A stretch of DNA of 64,000 bases from Cordia subcordata (taxonomy: Eukaryota > Streptophyta > Magnoliopsida > Boraginales > Cordiaceae). Every line of letters begins with the position of its first letter. Position 1 is the stretch's first letter. The translations under genes were made by a program, and so were the position numbers. The stretch lies in NCBI GenBank assembly GCA_028554755.1, contig JAPTOF010000002.1, forward strand, positions 10,527,001 to 10,591,000. The letters are read 5' to 3'. Under the pieces are notes generated by a model that was given only the letters and a program-made list of their open reading frames with translations, was not told where the DNA came from and did not search any database. This document shows positions 10,763 to 25,203 of this stretch, piece after piece.

Positions 10763-12404
10763 GAGACCATATATCATGGATCTTTACAAGATGCTCTTTC
10801 ATTAAGCATCATACTCCTTCATATGTTAAAAAAAAGCAATAGCTTAACAATAGAACACGCGTTTCTCTCTCTATCCCCCTCTCCTCTCCTTTCTCTCTCT
10901 TCGCTATTCTCTCTCCTTCATTTAGTTTCTCTTGTTTTTCTCGCTCGTGCCATTTTTTTTTCCAAAATCCCTAACTATGCTTGTGTTTCTCCCTCTTTGC
11001 TCCAACTACTTCTCTCTCTCACTACTTTGTTTTCAACTTCTTCTCTCTCCTCTTTTTCTCTTCGAATGAAGCCACAAAATTCATCAAGTCATCTTCCATT
11101 CTTCAAATCTGCAACATCTATTCTTTAATCGCAACGCCAATTCAATTACTATGCTGCAAACAATCGCTGCATCAATTCAAGCCACAATTATGGAGGCATC
11201 GACATCTACAATTTCACAAAATCAAGCAACACCAATTCTATGATAAAGAAACAAATTTTACATAGTGAACAAATATCTGCAACTCTTTGCATCCACTTCA
11301 ACATCCTATGAACAAATAGAGTTTTCATTTTGAACAAACATATATGACTCTTTCAACCAATTTATTTGTGAACAGATATTGTGATCAATTGTCACTTTTC
11401 AGTGAACAAACAGCTTATTATTTGGGAACAAATAGTGTTTTTATTTCAAACAAATATCTGTGACTGTTTCAACCAATTTATTTGCAAATAGATGTTGTGA
11501 TCAATTGTTAATTTTCATTGAACACACAAATAATAAGTTTTCTATTCTAAACAAACGTGTGTGACTCTTTCAACCAAATTATTTTTGAACAGATGTTGTG
11601 ATCAATTGTCAAATTTAAGCTAACAAACAGCTTATTATTTGTGAAGAAATAATGTTTTTATTCTGAACAAACGTATGTGACTCTTTTAAGAAATTTATTT
11701 GTGAACAATTGTTGTGACTAATTGTCAAACTTTCAGTGAACAAACAACTTTTTATTGGTGAACAAATAGCATTTTTATTCTAAACAAACATATGTCACTA
11801 TTTCAACAAATAGTGTCACATATATTAGTTCATTACTTTATATCTATTTGGCCATCCAAATCCCCATAGGCACAATCACATATAGACACAAACACAAGCA
11901 GACACCATTGATCCATATACACGCATACACATACACATACACACACTCTTACATGACACGCAATTGCACATACATTCACACACAATGAGCAAGGCGACAG
12001 TGTGAATACTTATTTGGTGGTGGTGCTGCTATGAATTATGATCTAAAAAGCTCGAAATTGCTTGAGAATCTATTAATGATGAATATAGATTCAAGCAATT
12101 AAATTTTGAATTAAAAGCACCGTAAGAATTGCGATGCTACAATGAGAAATGGTGTCAAAGAGAGCTCGAAACTCATGGCATGGTGGCTAGTTGGTGGTGT
12201 GAGGATAAGAGAAGAAGAGAGAAAGGAGAGGAGAGAGAAGAGAGAAGAGGAGAGAGAGAGAGAGAAAGGATATGGGAGAGAGAATATGTGTGCATTTAAC
12301 GCCTTTGCCTTGGCTTTTTTTTTTTTTTGGTTTAAAAAATAACACATGAGGTAGCATATAGATGTGAGGAAGCACCATGGTGCAGGATCATAGTATAATT
12401 TGCC
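10763..12404. mobile_element. MULE-1: non-autonomous Mutator-like element, 1642 bp
   Basis: Flanked by CATAGGGAC (10754-10762) and CACAGGGAC (12405-12413), a 9-bp target duplication with one mismatch, as expected for Mutator-like elements. The ends are imperfect inverted repeats: the left reads ATATATCATGGATC and the reverse complement of the right reads AAATTATACTATGATCC. Inside, CT-rich and complementary GA-rich arms (10860-11060 and 12205-12290) flank tandem repeats. No transposase is encoded; the open frames here are low-complexity. It shares ends and the GAACAAAT internal motif with MULE-2 and MULE-3. Confidence 0.72.
11320..11815 (+). repeat. About 4.5 tandem copies of a ~115-bp unit within MULE-1
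   Basis: A recurring pattern reads AACAAACxTATGTGACTCTT, then ACCAATTTATTTGTGAACAG, GTGATCAATTGTCA and GTGAACAAACAGCTTATTAT. Copies begin near 11331, 11449, 11551 and 11666, with a partial copy near 11783. The copies are diverged, so the array is not recent. Confidence 0.75.
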
Positions 12405-12520
12405 CACAGGGACTGTGGTTGAGTGCCAAGACCATTATTTCATTTACCCAAAAGGTAAAATACACGCTATCCTTTTATAATTTGTCTAGTTGTTGACTGC
12501 TTAGACTATCATGTCATTTA

Positions 12521-13235
12521 GGCTCCCTTTGCTTGCAGAAAAATAATTTGTTGAGAGAAAATAATTTTTTTGAGAACATATTTTCCTTAAAAATAGAATA
12601 TTTTTTGGTGACTGGTTGTCACGCTGAAAAATATTTTCTAGTGTTGTTATGACGTTTAAAAAGATTCTTAGCATTAAATTCTTATAAAGAAATACATTTT
12701 ACAATTGGAAACACATTGTTTAAATTCAACATTAAATATAAAATGTAAAAATTTAAAAGTTTAAAAAATAAAATAAAAATTAAAACATTTAAAATTTAAA
12801 ATTTAAGATAAAAATAAAAAATAAAAAATTAAAAAAATTATAATCACTTTTTATTTTAATTTCTAAAATAATTTAGTTTTTATTTTAAATTTTAAATTTT
12901 TTAAAATTTTAATTTATTAATTTTTATTTTAAGTAAATTTTTCATTTTTATTTTTTTTTATTTTTTTAAAGGGGTAGGGGTAGGATATGGGGTGGCATGG
13001 GAGGTGGTTTGTGGGTAGGAAAAGGATGGGCCTAATAAAAGAGAAAGAGGGAGAGAATTATTGTGCAGAAAATTCTTTTTTCCTTACCCACCAGAAGATG
13101 TTTTCCTCCATTTATAACTAAAATCTACTATTAGCAAAACAATATTCCAGTTTACTTGTTTTTTTATGCTATCAGACAAAGAAAAATCAAGAGAACAGTT
13201 TTTGGAAAATTATTTTTCTACAAGCAAATGGAGCC
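12521..13235. mobile_element. MITE, 715 bp, TTA-flanked (Tourist/Harbinger-like)
   Basis: The left end GGCTCCCTTTGCTTGCAGAA and the reverse complement of the right end, GGCTCCATTTGCTTGTAGAA, form terminal inverted repeats that continue through AAATAATTT. TTA lies directly outside both ends (12518-12520, 13236-13238). The interior is AT-rich and non-coding, apart from a short G-rich piece near 12970-13020. Confidence 0.75.
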
Positions 13236-13238
13236 TTA

Positions 13239-13972
13239 CTTACAAGGTAAAATGCAAATTATCCTTCAATAGTTTAGTTATTGATTTTATTTTTTGTATT
13301 TTAAAATTTAATATATTACATTTACTACATCACCTCCTGTACTTCTCAAAAGTGACACATAGAGTTAATTTGGATTGACTTTTTTCTTATAAAAAACACA
13401 CCTTCTTTGTAATAACATATTGGCTTAGCTTTTAAAGAAAAGGTGAAATTTTGAAATGAGTTTAAAGTCAATTTTTTCTAGAATCCAAAACTTTTAACTT
13501 CTCAAAAAAATAAAATTTTAACAAAGTTATGAAAAAAAATACTTTGAAGAAAAGCCAATCAAAATGTGGCCATATTTTCTTACTTTAATGTTTTTGTCTA
13601 GAATAACTTATAATAAGTTATACGCACTTTTTTTTTTGGCATATATGAGTGGAAATATTGCAATATGCTATTTATTTTCATAGAAAATACCCTTATTTTG
13701 GGTTAATGGTGTTCAGATAATAACAAAAGAGACAATTGTACCAGCCATTTGAAAGGTGTAAGGAATAATATGGAAAATTTTTAAAATATAAGGGGTAATT
13801 AATTAATTAAACAAAATACAAAAAGGTGATAAGTGAATTAAGCAAATTATAAGGAGATAAAGTACTAATTTTTCTAAAAATTTAAGAGATAATTCAATAA
13901 ATTTTAAAGCATAAGAGGGAAATATACATTTTTCCCTTTACTCAAATAGTAAGCAATCTTGATGCATAAGGA
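13239..13972. other. Distal 5' flank of the ADH-A unit, colinear with 39690-39960
   Basis: No gene. 13670-13970 matches 39670-39960 upstream of ADH-C in order (GTTCAGATAATAA, then AATTCAATAAATTTTAAA, then GCATAAGG), so both are the far ends of duplicated ADH units. A possible MITE fragment at about 13368-13566 starts ATTTGGATTGACTTTTTT and ends AAAAGCCAATCAAAA. Confidence 0.6.
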
Positions 13973-13983
13973 CTTCAATCTCT

Positions 13984-14846
13984 GCAAATTATATGTTGCC
14001 CCTGTACAAGATGGTCCCGCAAAGCTAGGCGCTCCCTCACTTGTTTTGAAAAAAAAAAAAAAAGCAGAGTCAATGCATCTTTCTCTCTCTCCTCTTATTT
14101 CTCTCTCTTCGTTCTTCCCTTTCCTCGCCTCTCTCTTCTTCTCTTTTTTCCTATTTTGCTTCACCGGTAACATCACCGGTCATCTCACGCCAAATAAAGA
14201 CCACCATAAGATTCGCCTTTCTTGGATGATCATAACGATGTGCACCATATCCAAGAAAACCTCCTAGGTGTCTATTCACTATTAAAGTTCGTCGTCTTCT
14301 TCTTCATATCAGTGAAAATTTCGGCATCATCTCATCACACCACAACTACCAATCTCTTTCTCTCCTCATTGTGATTCTAACTGTATCTCTCACGCGGTGT
14401 TTGGATGCTTCAAGCTCATTTGTCATTAAAACCCGCCTTACCTTAAAGTATGCATACATATAAGGTGAACAATAATTGTGAGGTAATGAACAAATATTTG
14501 ATGTATATATGAAAGAAAGTGAACAAATAGTTTTGAGGTAGTGAACAAATATTTGATGTATTTGTGTATGTCTATGTGTGTAAAAGAACAATAAATAAAT
14601 AGTTGTGGGATAATGAACAAATATTTGATGCATATGTGAAAGTCAGTGAGCAAATAGTTGTTGGATAATAATAAAATAATTAGTGAACAAATAGTCAGTG
14701 AATAAATAGTTATGGGGTAGTGAACAAATAGTTACAGAATAGTAAACAAATAGTCAATGAATAAATAGTTGTAGGATAGCGAACAACTAAGAGGAGTACA
14801 ATACTTAATGAAGGAGCATCTTGTGAGAGATCATGATATAAAGTCT
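13984..14846 (+). mobile_element. MULE-2: non-autonomous Mutator-like element, 863 bp
   Basis: A perfect 11-bp direct repeat CTTCAATCTCT flanks the element (13973-13983 and 14847-14857). Ends: left GCAAATTATATGTTGCCCC; reverse complement of right AGACTTTATATCATGATC. It contains an A-run followed by a CT-rich stretch (14047-14150), then repeated AGTGAACAAATAGTTGTG and GAACAAATATTTGATGTA motifs (14460-14780). An uninterrupted sister site at 39950-39985, between GCATAAGG and a T-rich run, shows the locus before insertion. No coding capacity. Confidence 0.82.
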
Positions 14847-14857
14847 CTTCAATCTCT

Positions 14858-15511
14858 TTTTTCTTTTCCTCTTTGTTTTGGGTTCACCATGAGGCCTTCA
14901 ATCACCATGAAGGTTTTGTTGTTCAAACCAACGCACATAATAAAAGAGTGATGGCTTGGCTTTCTTGTTGGAGCATGATGACTGGGAGCTTTTTGGGTTG
15001 GTCTTTTTATGAATTTTTTTTTTCTAAAAAGTTATTTCTTGTAATAAATATTTGGATTATTTTTTTAAAAAATAAAATTTAGGAAAAAAAAGAAAAACTC
15101 AATTTCAATTTTTTAAGAAACCAGAATTTTTAACTTCAAAAACACTTTTCAAAAGTTTTAGGAAAAAAAATCGCTTTTAAAAAAGTCAATGCTCGTTCGA
15201 TGATGACGGGGTAAGCCCAATAGGCCTTTAAGCTATTAAAGTATTTAAGAAATGTGTTGCTAAAAAGTATCAGGTTTGGTAAAAAAATAGTTATTCCTAC
15301 TAGCTCATAATGATCCCAGAAATCGAATGAGACATGAACTGTTCTTGCAAAATAGGGGTTTGACACTTTTGGCCAAAGAGTACCTAACTGACTAGTTAGT
15401 ACATTTAAAAGAGGTTCTACTTTGTAAGGTTACTCTTCATATATTTGTATTAGAGTGCAAAATGGACCAAAGCCTATTGAGGCTGAGGTCTTTATGAGGT
15501 TGATACCCTTA
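14858..15511. other. Unassigned repeat-like DNA
   Basis: The first part (14858-14920) continues the sequence that is interrupted by MULE-2 and resembles 39980-40030. From about 14990 there are T/A-rich stretches resembling degraded MITE ends (near 15000 and 15185). 15200-15510 is of unknown origin. Its continuation, a GAGGTTGAT-type motif, resumes after the two insertions at 16486-16545. Confidence 0.4.
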
Positions 15512-15724
15512 GGGCCCGTTTGGATTGACTTTTTTTAAAAGCGCTTTTTTTACTTTTTTTAAGAAGCTGAAAATTATGGCTTCTACAAAAAGGTGTAATT
15601 AAGCTTTTTCAGAGTTCTAGCTTTTTTGGAAGCCAAATCGAATAGTTGGTGCAAATTTAATGTAACTTTGTCAGGGAAAAAAATGCCTTTTCGTAAAAAA
15701 AAAAAAACCAATCCAAACAAACCC
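15512..15724. mobile_element. MITE, 213 bp, with GTTTGGATTG ends
   Basis: Left end GGGCCCGTTTGGATTGACTT; right end CCAATCCAAACAAACCC, an inverted match. TA flanks both sides (15510-15511, 15725-15726). Several elements with the same kind of ends occur in the window (47841-48062; single or degraded ends near 24211-24373, 22830-23017 and 35930-36053). Non-coding. Confidence 0.7.
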
Positions 15725-15748
15725 TACTGTGGCTATTGCACTTATGAG

Positions 15749-16336
15749 CAGTGACGAAAGGAGAAAGGGCAAGTAGGGGCTGCAGCCCCCCTAGTTCCAA
15801 AATTACAATTTCTTCGTTGATATGCCTCCCTTATATTACTTGGTAAGTTATCCCTTGAGCTTTTATACTGATAATATAGTTGAAAAACTTATTAAGTTTA
15901 ATTAGTTATTGAAAATCTCAAAATCGTGTTGGTTATTAAATTTATTTTAAATGATTTTCAATAATAATGTTATGTAATTCTTTGTAGAAATTTTAATTAA
16001 CTATATTTAAGCTTTAACATCTAAATTAACTAAATTTTCTTGGTCATATTATATTTAATAGAGAAAGAGACAATTGATAACATAAATATTGATTCTTTAT
16101 GGTTTTTATGCCTTATGAGAGAAGATATTAAAGGAGGTTGTATACATATGCAATATGTAATTTTTTCTTTCAATCAATAGATAAGGAATAATTATCTTTA
16201 CATGTATTGAAATGTGTTTTGAATATAAAAAAAATACTTTACTCGTTTAGTCAATCATGTGTGTTTTATAATTTAATGAGATTAGTAGAATATATATGTA
16301 TATATATATATGTGTGTTTTTATGTCTATACCATAG

Positions 16337-16367
<31 letters not shown>

Positions 16368-16485
16368 CACACATATATATTTATATGTATATGTATATAA
16401 ACTGTTTGATTAAAATTTTTCTCATTAATAAATAAAAATTCTTTAAGACTCTGGCTCCTAACTACAAATCCTGGCTTTATAACTG
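15749..16485. mobile_element. Non-autonomous hAT element, 737 bp
   Basis: A perfect 8-bp target duplication CTTATGAG lies at 15741-15748 and 16486-16493. The left end CAGTGACGAAAGGAG and the reverse complement of the right end, CAGTTATAAAGCCAGG, are typical hAT-like imperfect inverted repeats with CAG termini. The interior has a GGGGCTGCAGCCCCCC palindrome near the left end and an AT/GT microsatellite at about 16291-16400. No transposase. Confidence 0.85.
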
Positions 16486-16606
16486 CTTATGAGGTTGATG
16501 CACCTAATGAGGCTAATACCTCCCAACGAGGTTGATGTCTGACTAAGGATAATGGGTCCACTCTTTTCGTAAGTGATAGGTGACCATTATGTGGGACGGT
16601 TAAATA

Positions 16607-17464
16607 AAAGACCTTATATTATGGCCTTTCAAGTGCACAGAGCATTATGCACCTACTATTGTGTGAACAATACGTACTATTGTTCATGCAACAATAAACT
16701 AAAAAAGAATTATTATGCTCACCCATATATATTTGTTCACCATCCCACAATTATTTTTCAGTGGCTTTCATATATACATCAAATATTTGTTTATTACCGT
16801 ACAACTATTTGTTTACTGACTCTCATATGTATATGAAATATTTGTTCACTATCCCACAAGTATTTGTTCACTACTTCACAACTATTTACTTATTATCTCA
16901 CAACTATTTATTCATTGAATTTTATATATACATCAAATATTAATTTATTACACTACAACTATTTACTCACTGTTCTCACACACACAGACACAAAACACAA
17001 ACACATCTGCATGTATGCATACTTGAAAGTCAATGTTAGCTTTAATGACGGATTGATCTCGGAGCATCCAAACACCTCATGAGAGCCATGGTTAATATCG
17101 CAATGAGGAGAAAAGAGTTTAGTAGTTGTGGTGCGATGAGATGATGCTGGAATTTTCACCAGCATGAGGAAGAAGACAACGGGCTTTAATGGTAAAACAA
17201 CATCTAGGAGGTTTTCTTGGACATGGTGCATATCATTACGATCAATGTAGAAAGGCGAATTTTATGGTGGTATTTATTCGGCGATGGTGTCACCGGTGAA
17301 ACAAAGAAGAGAAGAAGAGAGAGGTGAGGAGAGAGAAGAACGGAGAGACAGAAAGAAGAGAGAGAGTAAGAAGGCATGACTGCTAAGCTGTTTTTTTTTT
17401 TCCTTAATTTGAAAGAGCATGACACTCCGTAGGAACATTATGGTAAAGAACCATGATATAATTT
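16607..17464 (-). mobile_element. MULE-3: non-autonomous Mutator-like element, 858 bp, inverted relative to MULE-2
   Basis: Flanked by ACGGTTAAATA (16596-16606) and ACGGTCAAATA (17465-17475), an 11-bp target duplication with one mismatch. The interior is the reverse complement of MULE-2 in order: repeated CAACTATTTGTTCACT motifs first (16730-16975), a sequence of unknown function (17000-17280), then a GA-rich stretch and a T-run (17300-17402). Size and gene order match MULE-2 closely. Confidence 0.8.
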
Positions 17465-17475
17465 ACGGTCAAATA

Positions 17476-18467
17476 TTTAGTAGGGATCTTGCCCAAGATC
17501 CTGAAAGAAGGCGAAAATTTTGCAGTTTGGACATAAATTAAGGAGTGTTAATGTCTCAGACAAAAGGAAGTTAAGTTAGCTATCAAGCAAGGGTAAGCCC
17601 TATAAGAGCAATTTCTATCCTTGGTAGGAAACATGAATCACATATGCTATCTTTACCCTTAACTTATTATGCACCATTGATACCCATAACAAAAAGAAAT
17701 TACTTTAATTGGATGTAATTTTAATTGTAGTGACCTCCTAAGATCTAGAAATATTCTCTTTTGTTTTTCTTTCAACATAATAACAAACTAGTTTGGTCCT
17801 TGATTCTGTCATTTAGTCCATATGTGGTGTATCTATCTCACTGTTTTGCTCTCATTAACTCGTTCATTGTTCACCGTAATTTCTACTCTTAGTTTTTTAT
17901 TTTCATCGAGTCACACGTGAGAACAGAAAAGGTTTGAATTATATATTCATTCAACATAAAAAGGTCTCAAACTCGAAGCCTCCACCATATAAAATTTGAG
18001 CAACCCCTCTAATTAACATCACTTGATTTTAAAATAACACTCATAATATTTAATGACACCGATTAGTTGAGAAATTATGATCGTGTTGCTATATAGTCCA
18101 GAGACACAATTTTGTATACAAGATTGTTAGTAATATCTCGAAGATGAAGACATGGAGAGATGCAAATATTGAATTAGAAATTTGTTTTGTAAACATAGAC
18201 CTTGTTTTTCTATCAAGACATAAAGACCCTAATCAAGGCATTTATTTTATAGACATCAAAATAATCGCTTCAATACAAAAACTAAGAAAGAGGCACGCGG
18301 CAACTTCAAGTGCTTGAGAGTAGTAAAGTTTCATATCATGTTCAACACTCCATCTAAATGATTTTTCCTTTTTTTTTTGAGAAAGGATAAATAACGTTTC
18401 TATACTTATTTCCACGGACGCAGATCAATAGTGTTTTCCCACTTACTCCCACCCTCCAGCTAAATGA
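17476..18467. other. 3' flank of ADH-B, shared with the other ADH units
   Basis: No gene. From about 17740 the sequence parallels 32790-33290 (ADH-C), 40060-40620 (ADH-D) and, inverted, 61500-62000 (ADH-E). Shared pieces include AACATAATAACAAACTAGTT and AAAATTTGAGCAACCCCTC. It marks the 3' side of the duplicated unit. Confidence 0.65.
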
Positions 18468-22247
<3,780 letters not shown>

Positions 22248-23740
22248 CTCTTCTTAATTTGTCTTCTTTGCTGATAATAACTTAAAAAGAGAATTGATAA
22301 GAATGAGAGCAACGTAAATTAGCTAAGAGTGTATGTATCTGTATGCAATTGAATCGTTGTATGTAATTGTGTGTTGGATTGTTGTAGTTGTGGTATATAT
22401 ATTTATAGTTGAGGGAGTGAAAGGGACATATTGATATTAAAAGACATATTTTATGTTGAACATGTTGGCCAGTGGATATCATTTGACTTTTCTTAATAAA
22501 CATCGCTTTTGGGACAACAAACACCATTGGGCAAATACAACAGCAGTCTCAGGTTTCACCTCCCTGGGTTTGTCTAATGGTTTTCGCATAGTTAGTATTC
22601 TCAAATCATAATCCATCGGACTTCAATTAACCCCCTGTAATATAATAATCTAATGAAAGCATCGTTTTGAAATTTTTTTAAAAAGTTTTTTATATAATTT
22701 TTATAAAGAGTATTTTTCTTGACAAGTTAAAATTTCTTATTTTTTAAAAAGATTGTAATGGGTATACATTATTTTTATATAGAAAATTTATAAAATCTAA
22801 GACCCAGTCACACCTCGTATTAATCAATTAGTTTTTTGGACAAAATCTTAGTGATTCTTAATAAGTTGAATTTGACTTTTTTTTAAGACTTTTAACTTTT
22901 CTTAAAACCTAAGCCAAATACTCATTAATTATTATTGAAGAAAAGATGTACTTTTTTTTATTCTTTTCAGAAAAAAAAAGTGTTGTTTTCATGGGAGAGC
23001 TAATCAAAACAGACCCTAGGAAGATTCGGTAGAGATAAATTGATAATGTAATTAATTATTTAATTAAACAATATTTTAGTTATAGTTAATTCCACTAATA
23101 ACATTATTAGTATTATTAGGAGACCAATCCTCATATCATGCACTACAACTACAGTGCACCATCCAACCACTATAAACGTCTTCGTGCGCACTGTTCACGC
23201 GGTATAGTACCCAATATGTATTTTTTATATCTTTACAATATTTATATTATATGTTCATAATTTCTATACTATATGTTAATAATTTTTATACGTTAATAAT
23301 TTTTACATGTTCATAATTTTATATTACACGTTCACAAAATTTTAATTGCTTACAAATTTAATATTATATGTCTACAATTTTAATACTTGAAGTTTAAACT
23401 TTTAACTATTCACAATTTTTACATAATATGTTCATAAATTTAATTATTCACCACTTTTGCACTATTTGTTCAAAAGTTTACATTATATATTCATAATTAC
23501 TTATCGACATGTTCACAACTTATAGCCAACACGTTCAAATCTATAGTAGGTTCACAGTCACAATTTTGAGCGAAACGTTCACAATATTCAAACCAAATGT
23601 TCAAGCATTTGAATTAAATGCCTACAACATGTTCAAAACATATCTAATTCTTTTATCTTCTCAATTTTTTATTTAAATTTTCTATACACACCTTCACAGC
23701 ACAAACACAACACTTCACACGCCCTCACGCACATAAACCA

Positions 23741-23829
23741 CGCATACACTCACAGATACGAAGCACACACTTACACGAGGAAAAAAAGGGGATATTTGAG
23801 TGTGTGCTTCGTATGTGTGAGTGTATGCG
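23741..23829. repeat. 30-bp inverted repeat (hairpin), one mismatch
   Basis: The arm at 23741-23770 (CGCATACACTCACAGATACG, then AAGCACACAC) is complementary to 23800-23829 with one mismatch. The loop is 29 bases. A TA microsatellite follows directly. It could be the folded end of a transposon or a small-RNA source. Confidence 0.85.
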
Positions 23830-23832
23830 AGG

Positions 23833-23877
<45 letters not shown>
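23833..23877. repeat. (TA)n microsatellite
   Basis: About 45 bp of uninterrupted TA, directly after the inverted repeat at 23741-23829. Confidence 0.95.
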
Positions 23878-23878
<1 letters not shown>

Positions 23879-24165
23879 CTTCATCCTCTTGTGGAATATA
23901 TTCCTGATTTTAAAACTGGTTAATTAGAAGTTAAACTGTATTGAGTCAGTAGTTTTAATGTCTGTTACATTGTCCAATTAATGATGAGTTCTATTAAGTC
24001 ATCATGTCATTTAAAAATTTAATTTACGTTGTGTTTATTTATTTGTCTTAGCATGCATCATCACATGTAGGTTAGATGCTTTATTTATCATCAGATGGAC
24101 TTTAATTATTTCTGATTTATCTCCTAACTATGGAATTTTTAATTATTAACTGAATTATACCCATA

Positions 24166-24660
24166 CCTGGGTTCCTTATAATGGCTTTTGCATGCTCTGT
24201 ATTCTCAATCCATCGGTCACGTTTGGATTTTTTTTTCCTTTAAAAAAATTTGAGTATTTCTTTCGGAGTCTTAGCTTTTTTAAACACCAAGTCAAATACT
24301 TATTGTATAAAGGACATTCTTTTTTGGAGAAAAAAAGTGATTTTTTTTTAAAAGAAACTAATCCAAATGGGCCCTAAGAAGATTTGATAAAAATAAATTG
24401 ATGATATAAGTATTCAATAAAATAGTATATTATACTTAAATTTTACTAATAATATGTTTATTTCATAATGAGGGAGCCCCAGAAGCTGACTTTTTTGTTT
24501 GGATGCTGGATAATTTCCAAAATAACCTTAATTAGGAAGCAATTAAGAAATATCCCTAATCAAAGTGGTCCCCTATTGCTCAATCCCTTGGCATCATGTT
24601 CCAGGCCCTTCCATGGACCTCTCAATACTTTTAAGTATTTTTGTTTTGAAACTCATATGG
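24166..24660 (-). pseudogene. Orphan ADH 5' flank: remnant of a deleted ADH unit
   Basis: From 24166 the sequence restarts at the ADH promoter block (CTGGGTTCCTTATAATGGCT, then GCATGCTCTGTATTCTCAAT). It continues colinearly with the flank of ADH-C: CCCTAAGAAGATT, then AATTGATGATATAAG, then AACCTTAATTAGGAAGCAAT and CCCTAATCAAAGTGGTCCC. A MITE-like insert lies at about 24211-24373. ADH-B has its own full flank before this point, so this is a second, partial flank without a gene. Confidence 0.7.
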
Positions 24661-25203
24661 AGACCTTAATTTAAATTTATAATATTTTAACAATATGATT
24701 GTGTTTCTTTAATTTTTGTTAACCAAAAATTATTTTTACATCTGATTAAATATTATATATTCGTTCTTGATTGGGATTGCGAGAAACGAGTGGGCGAGGC
24801 TAATGTATGTAAATGATACATTCGTCGAATATAGACATTAGGCAAATCTGTTCAAATTTATTGTATTTACGGTAACTAAATAGCGTCGTACTCCATAAAT
24901 TAACATAAGCTCTTAATAAACTTAAATGCATTTGTCCATTAAGGGAAACAAGAATCTTTAATCATCTTATTACGAATACTCGACAATTTGGTAACCCATT
25001 TTGTGTAGGGGCATTTATTCTAGATAACTAATGCTTCACTGAAGCCCTTTGAAAGGGCTCCCTCCGGCCATCCACCCAAGTCCTTTTATGGGATGGTGGA
25101 AGGTCTGGGTGCCAAAGCAAAATGCGACATAATATTAAACTAAACTTTTATAAATTAGGGTCGGATATATAAATGTGACGACGCAAAGCGTCGAAAATCT
25201 CCT
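24661..25203. other. Intergenic; nothing recognised
   Basis: AT-rich, followed by a more balanced stretch at 25020-25130 with a small perfect hairpin GCCCTTTGAAAGGGC at 25045-25059. It lies downstream of the isopentenyltransferase gene and presumably contains its 3' UTR. Confidence 0.4.

Larger units (their letters stand above)
22248..24165. other. 5' flank of ADH-B with an insertion at about 23120-23880
   Basis: 22250-22620 matches the promoters of ADH-C and -D, with a TATA-like motif near 22397-22408 on the minus strand. 22640-23020 contains a degraded MITE. About 23120-23880 is absent from the sister flanks; it is rich in repeated TGTTCATAATTT-type motifs and ends in a hairpin and a TA run. 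23885-24160 again matches distal ADH flank (GTGGAATATATTC, AAACTGGTTAATTAGA). Confidence 0.65.

Noticed and set aside
10694..11265. Ser/Leu-rich open frames as genes
   Set aside because: They are translations of the CT-rich arm of MULE-1.
12111..12407. Open frames on both strands
   Set aside because: Low-complexity GA-rich arm and inverted repeat of MULE-1; no coding signature.
14346..14653. Minus-strand Tyr/Ile-rich open frames
   Set aside because: They arise from the repeated GAACAAAT motif in MULE-2.
25045..25059. Transcription terminator hairpin
   Set aside because: A short palindrome in a eukaryotic genome without other support; likely chance.
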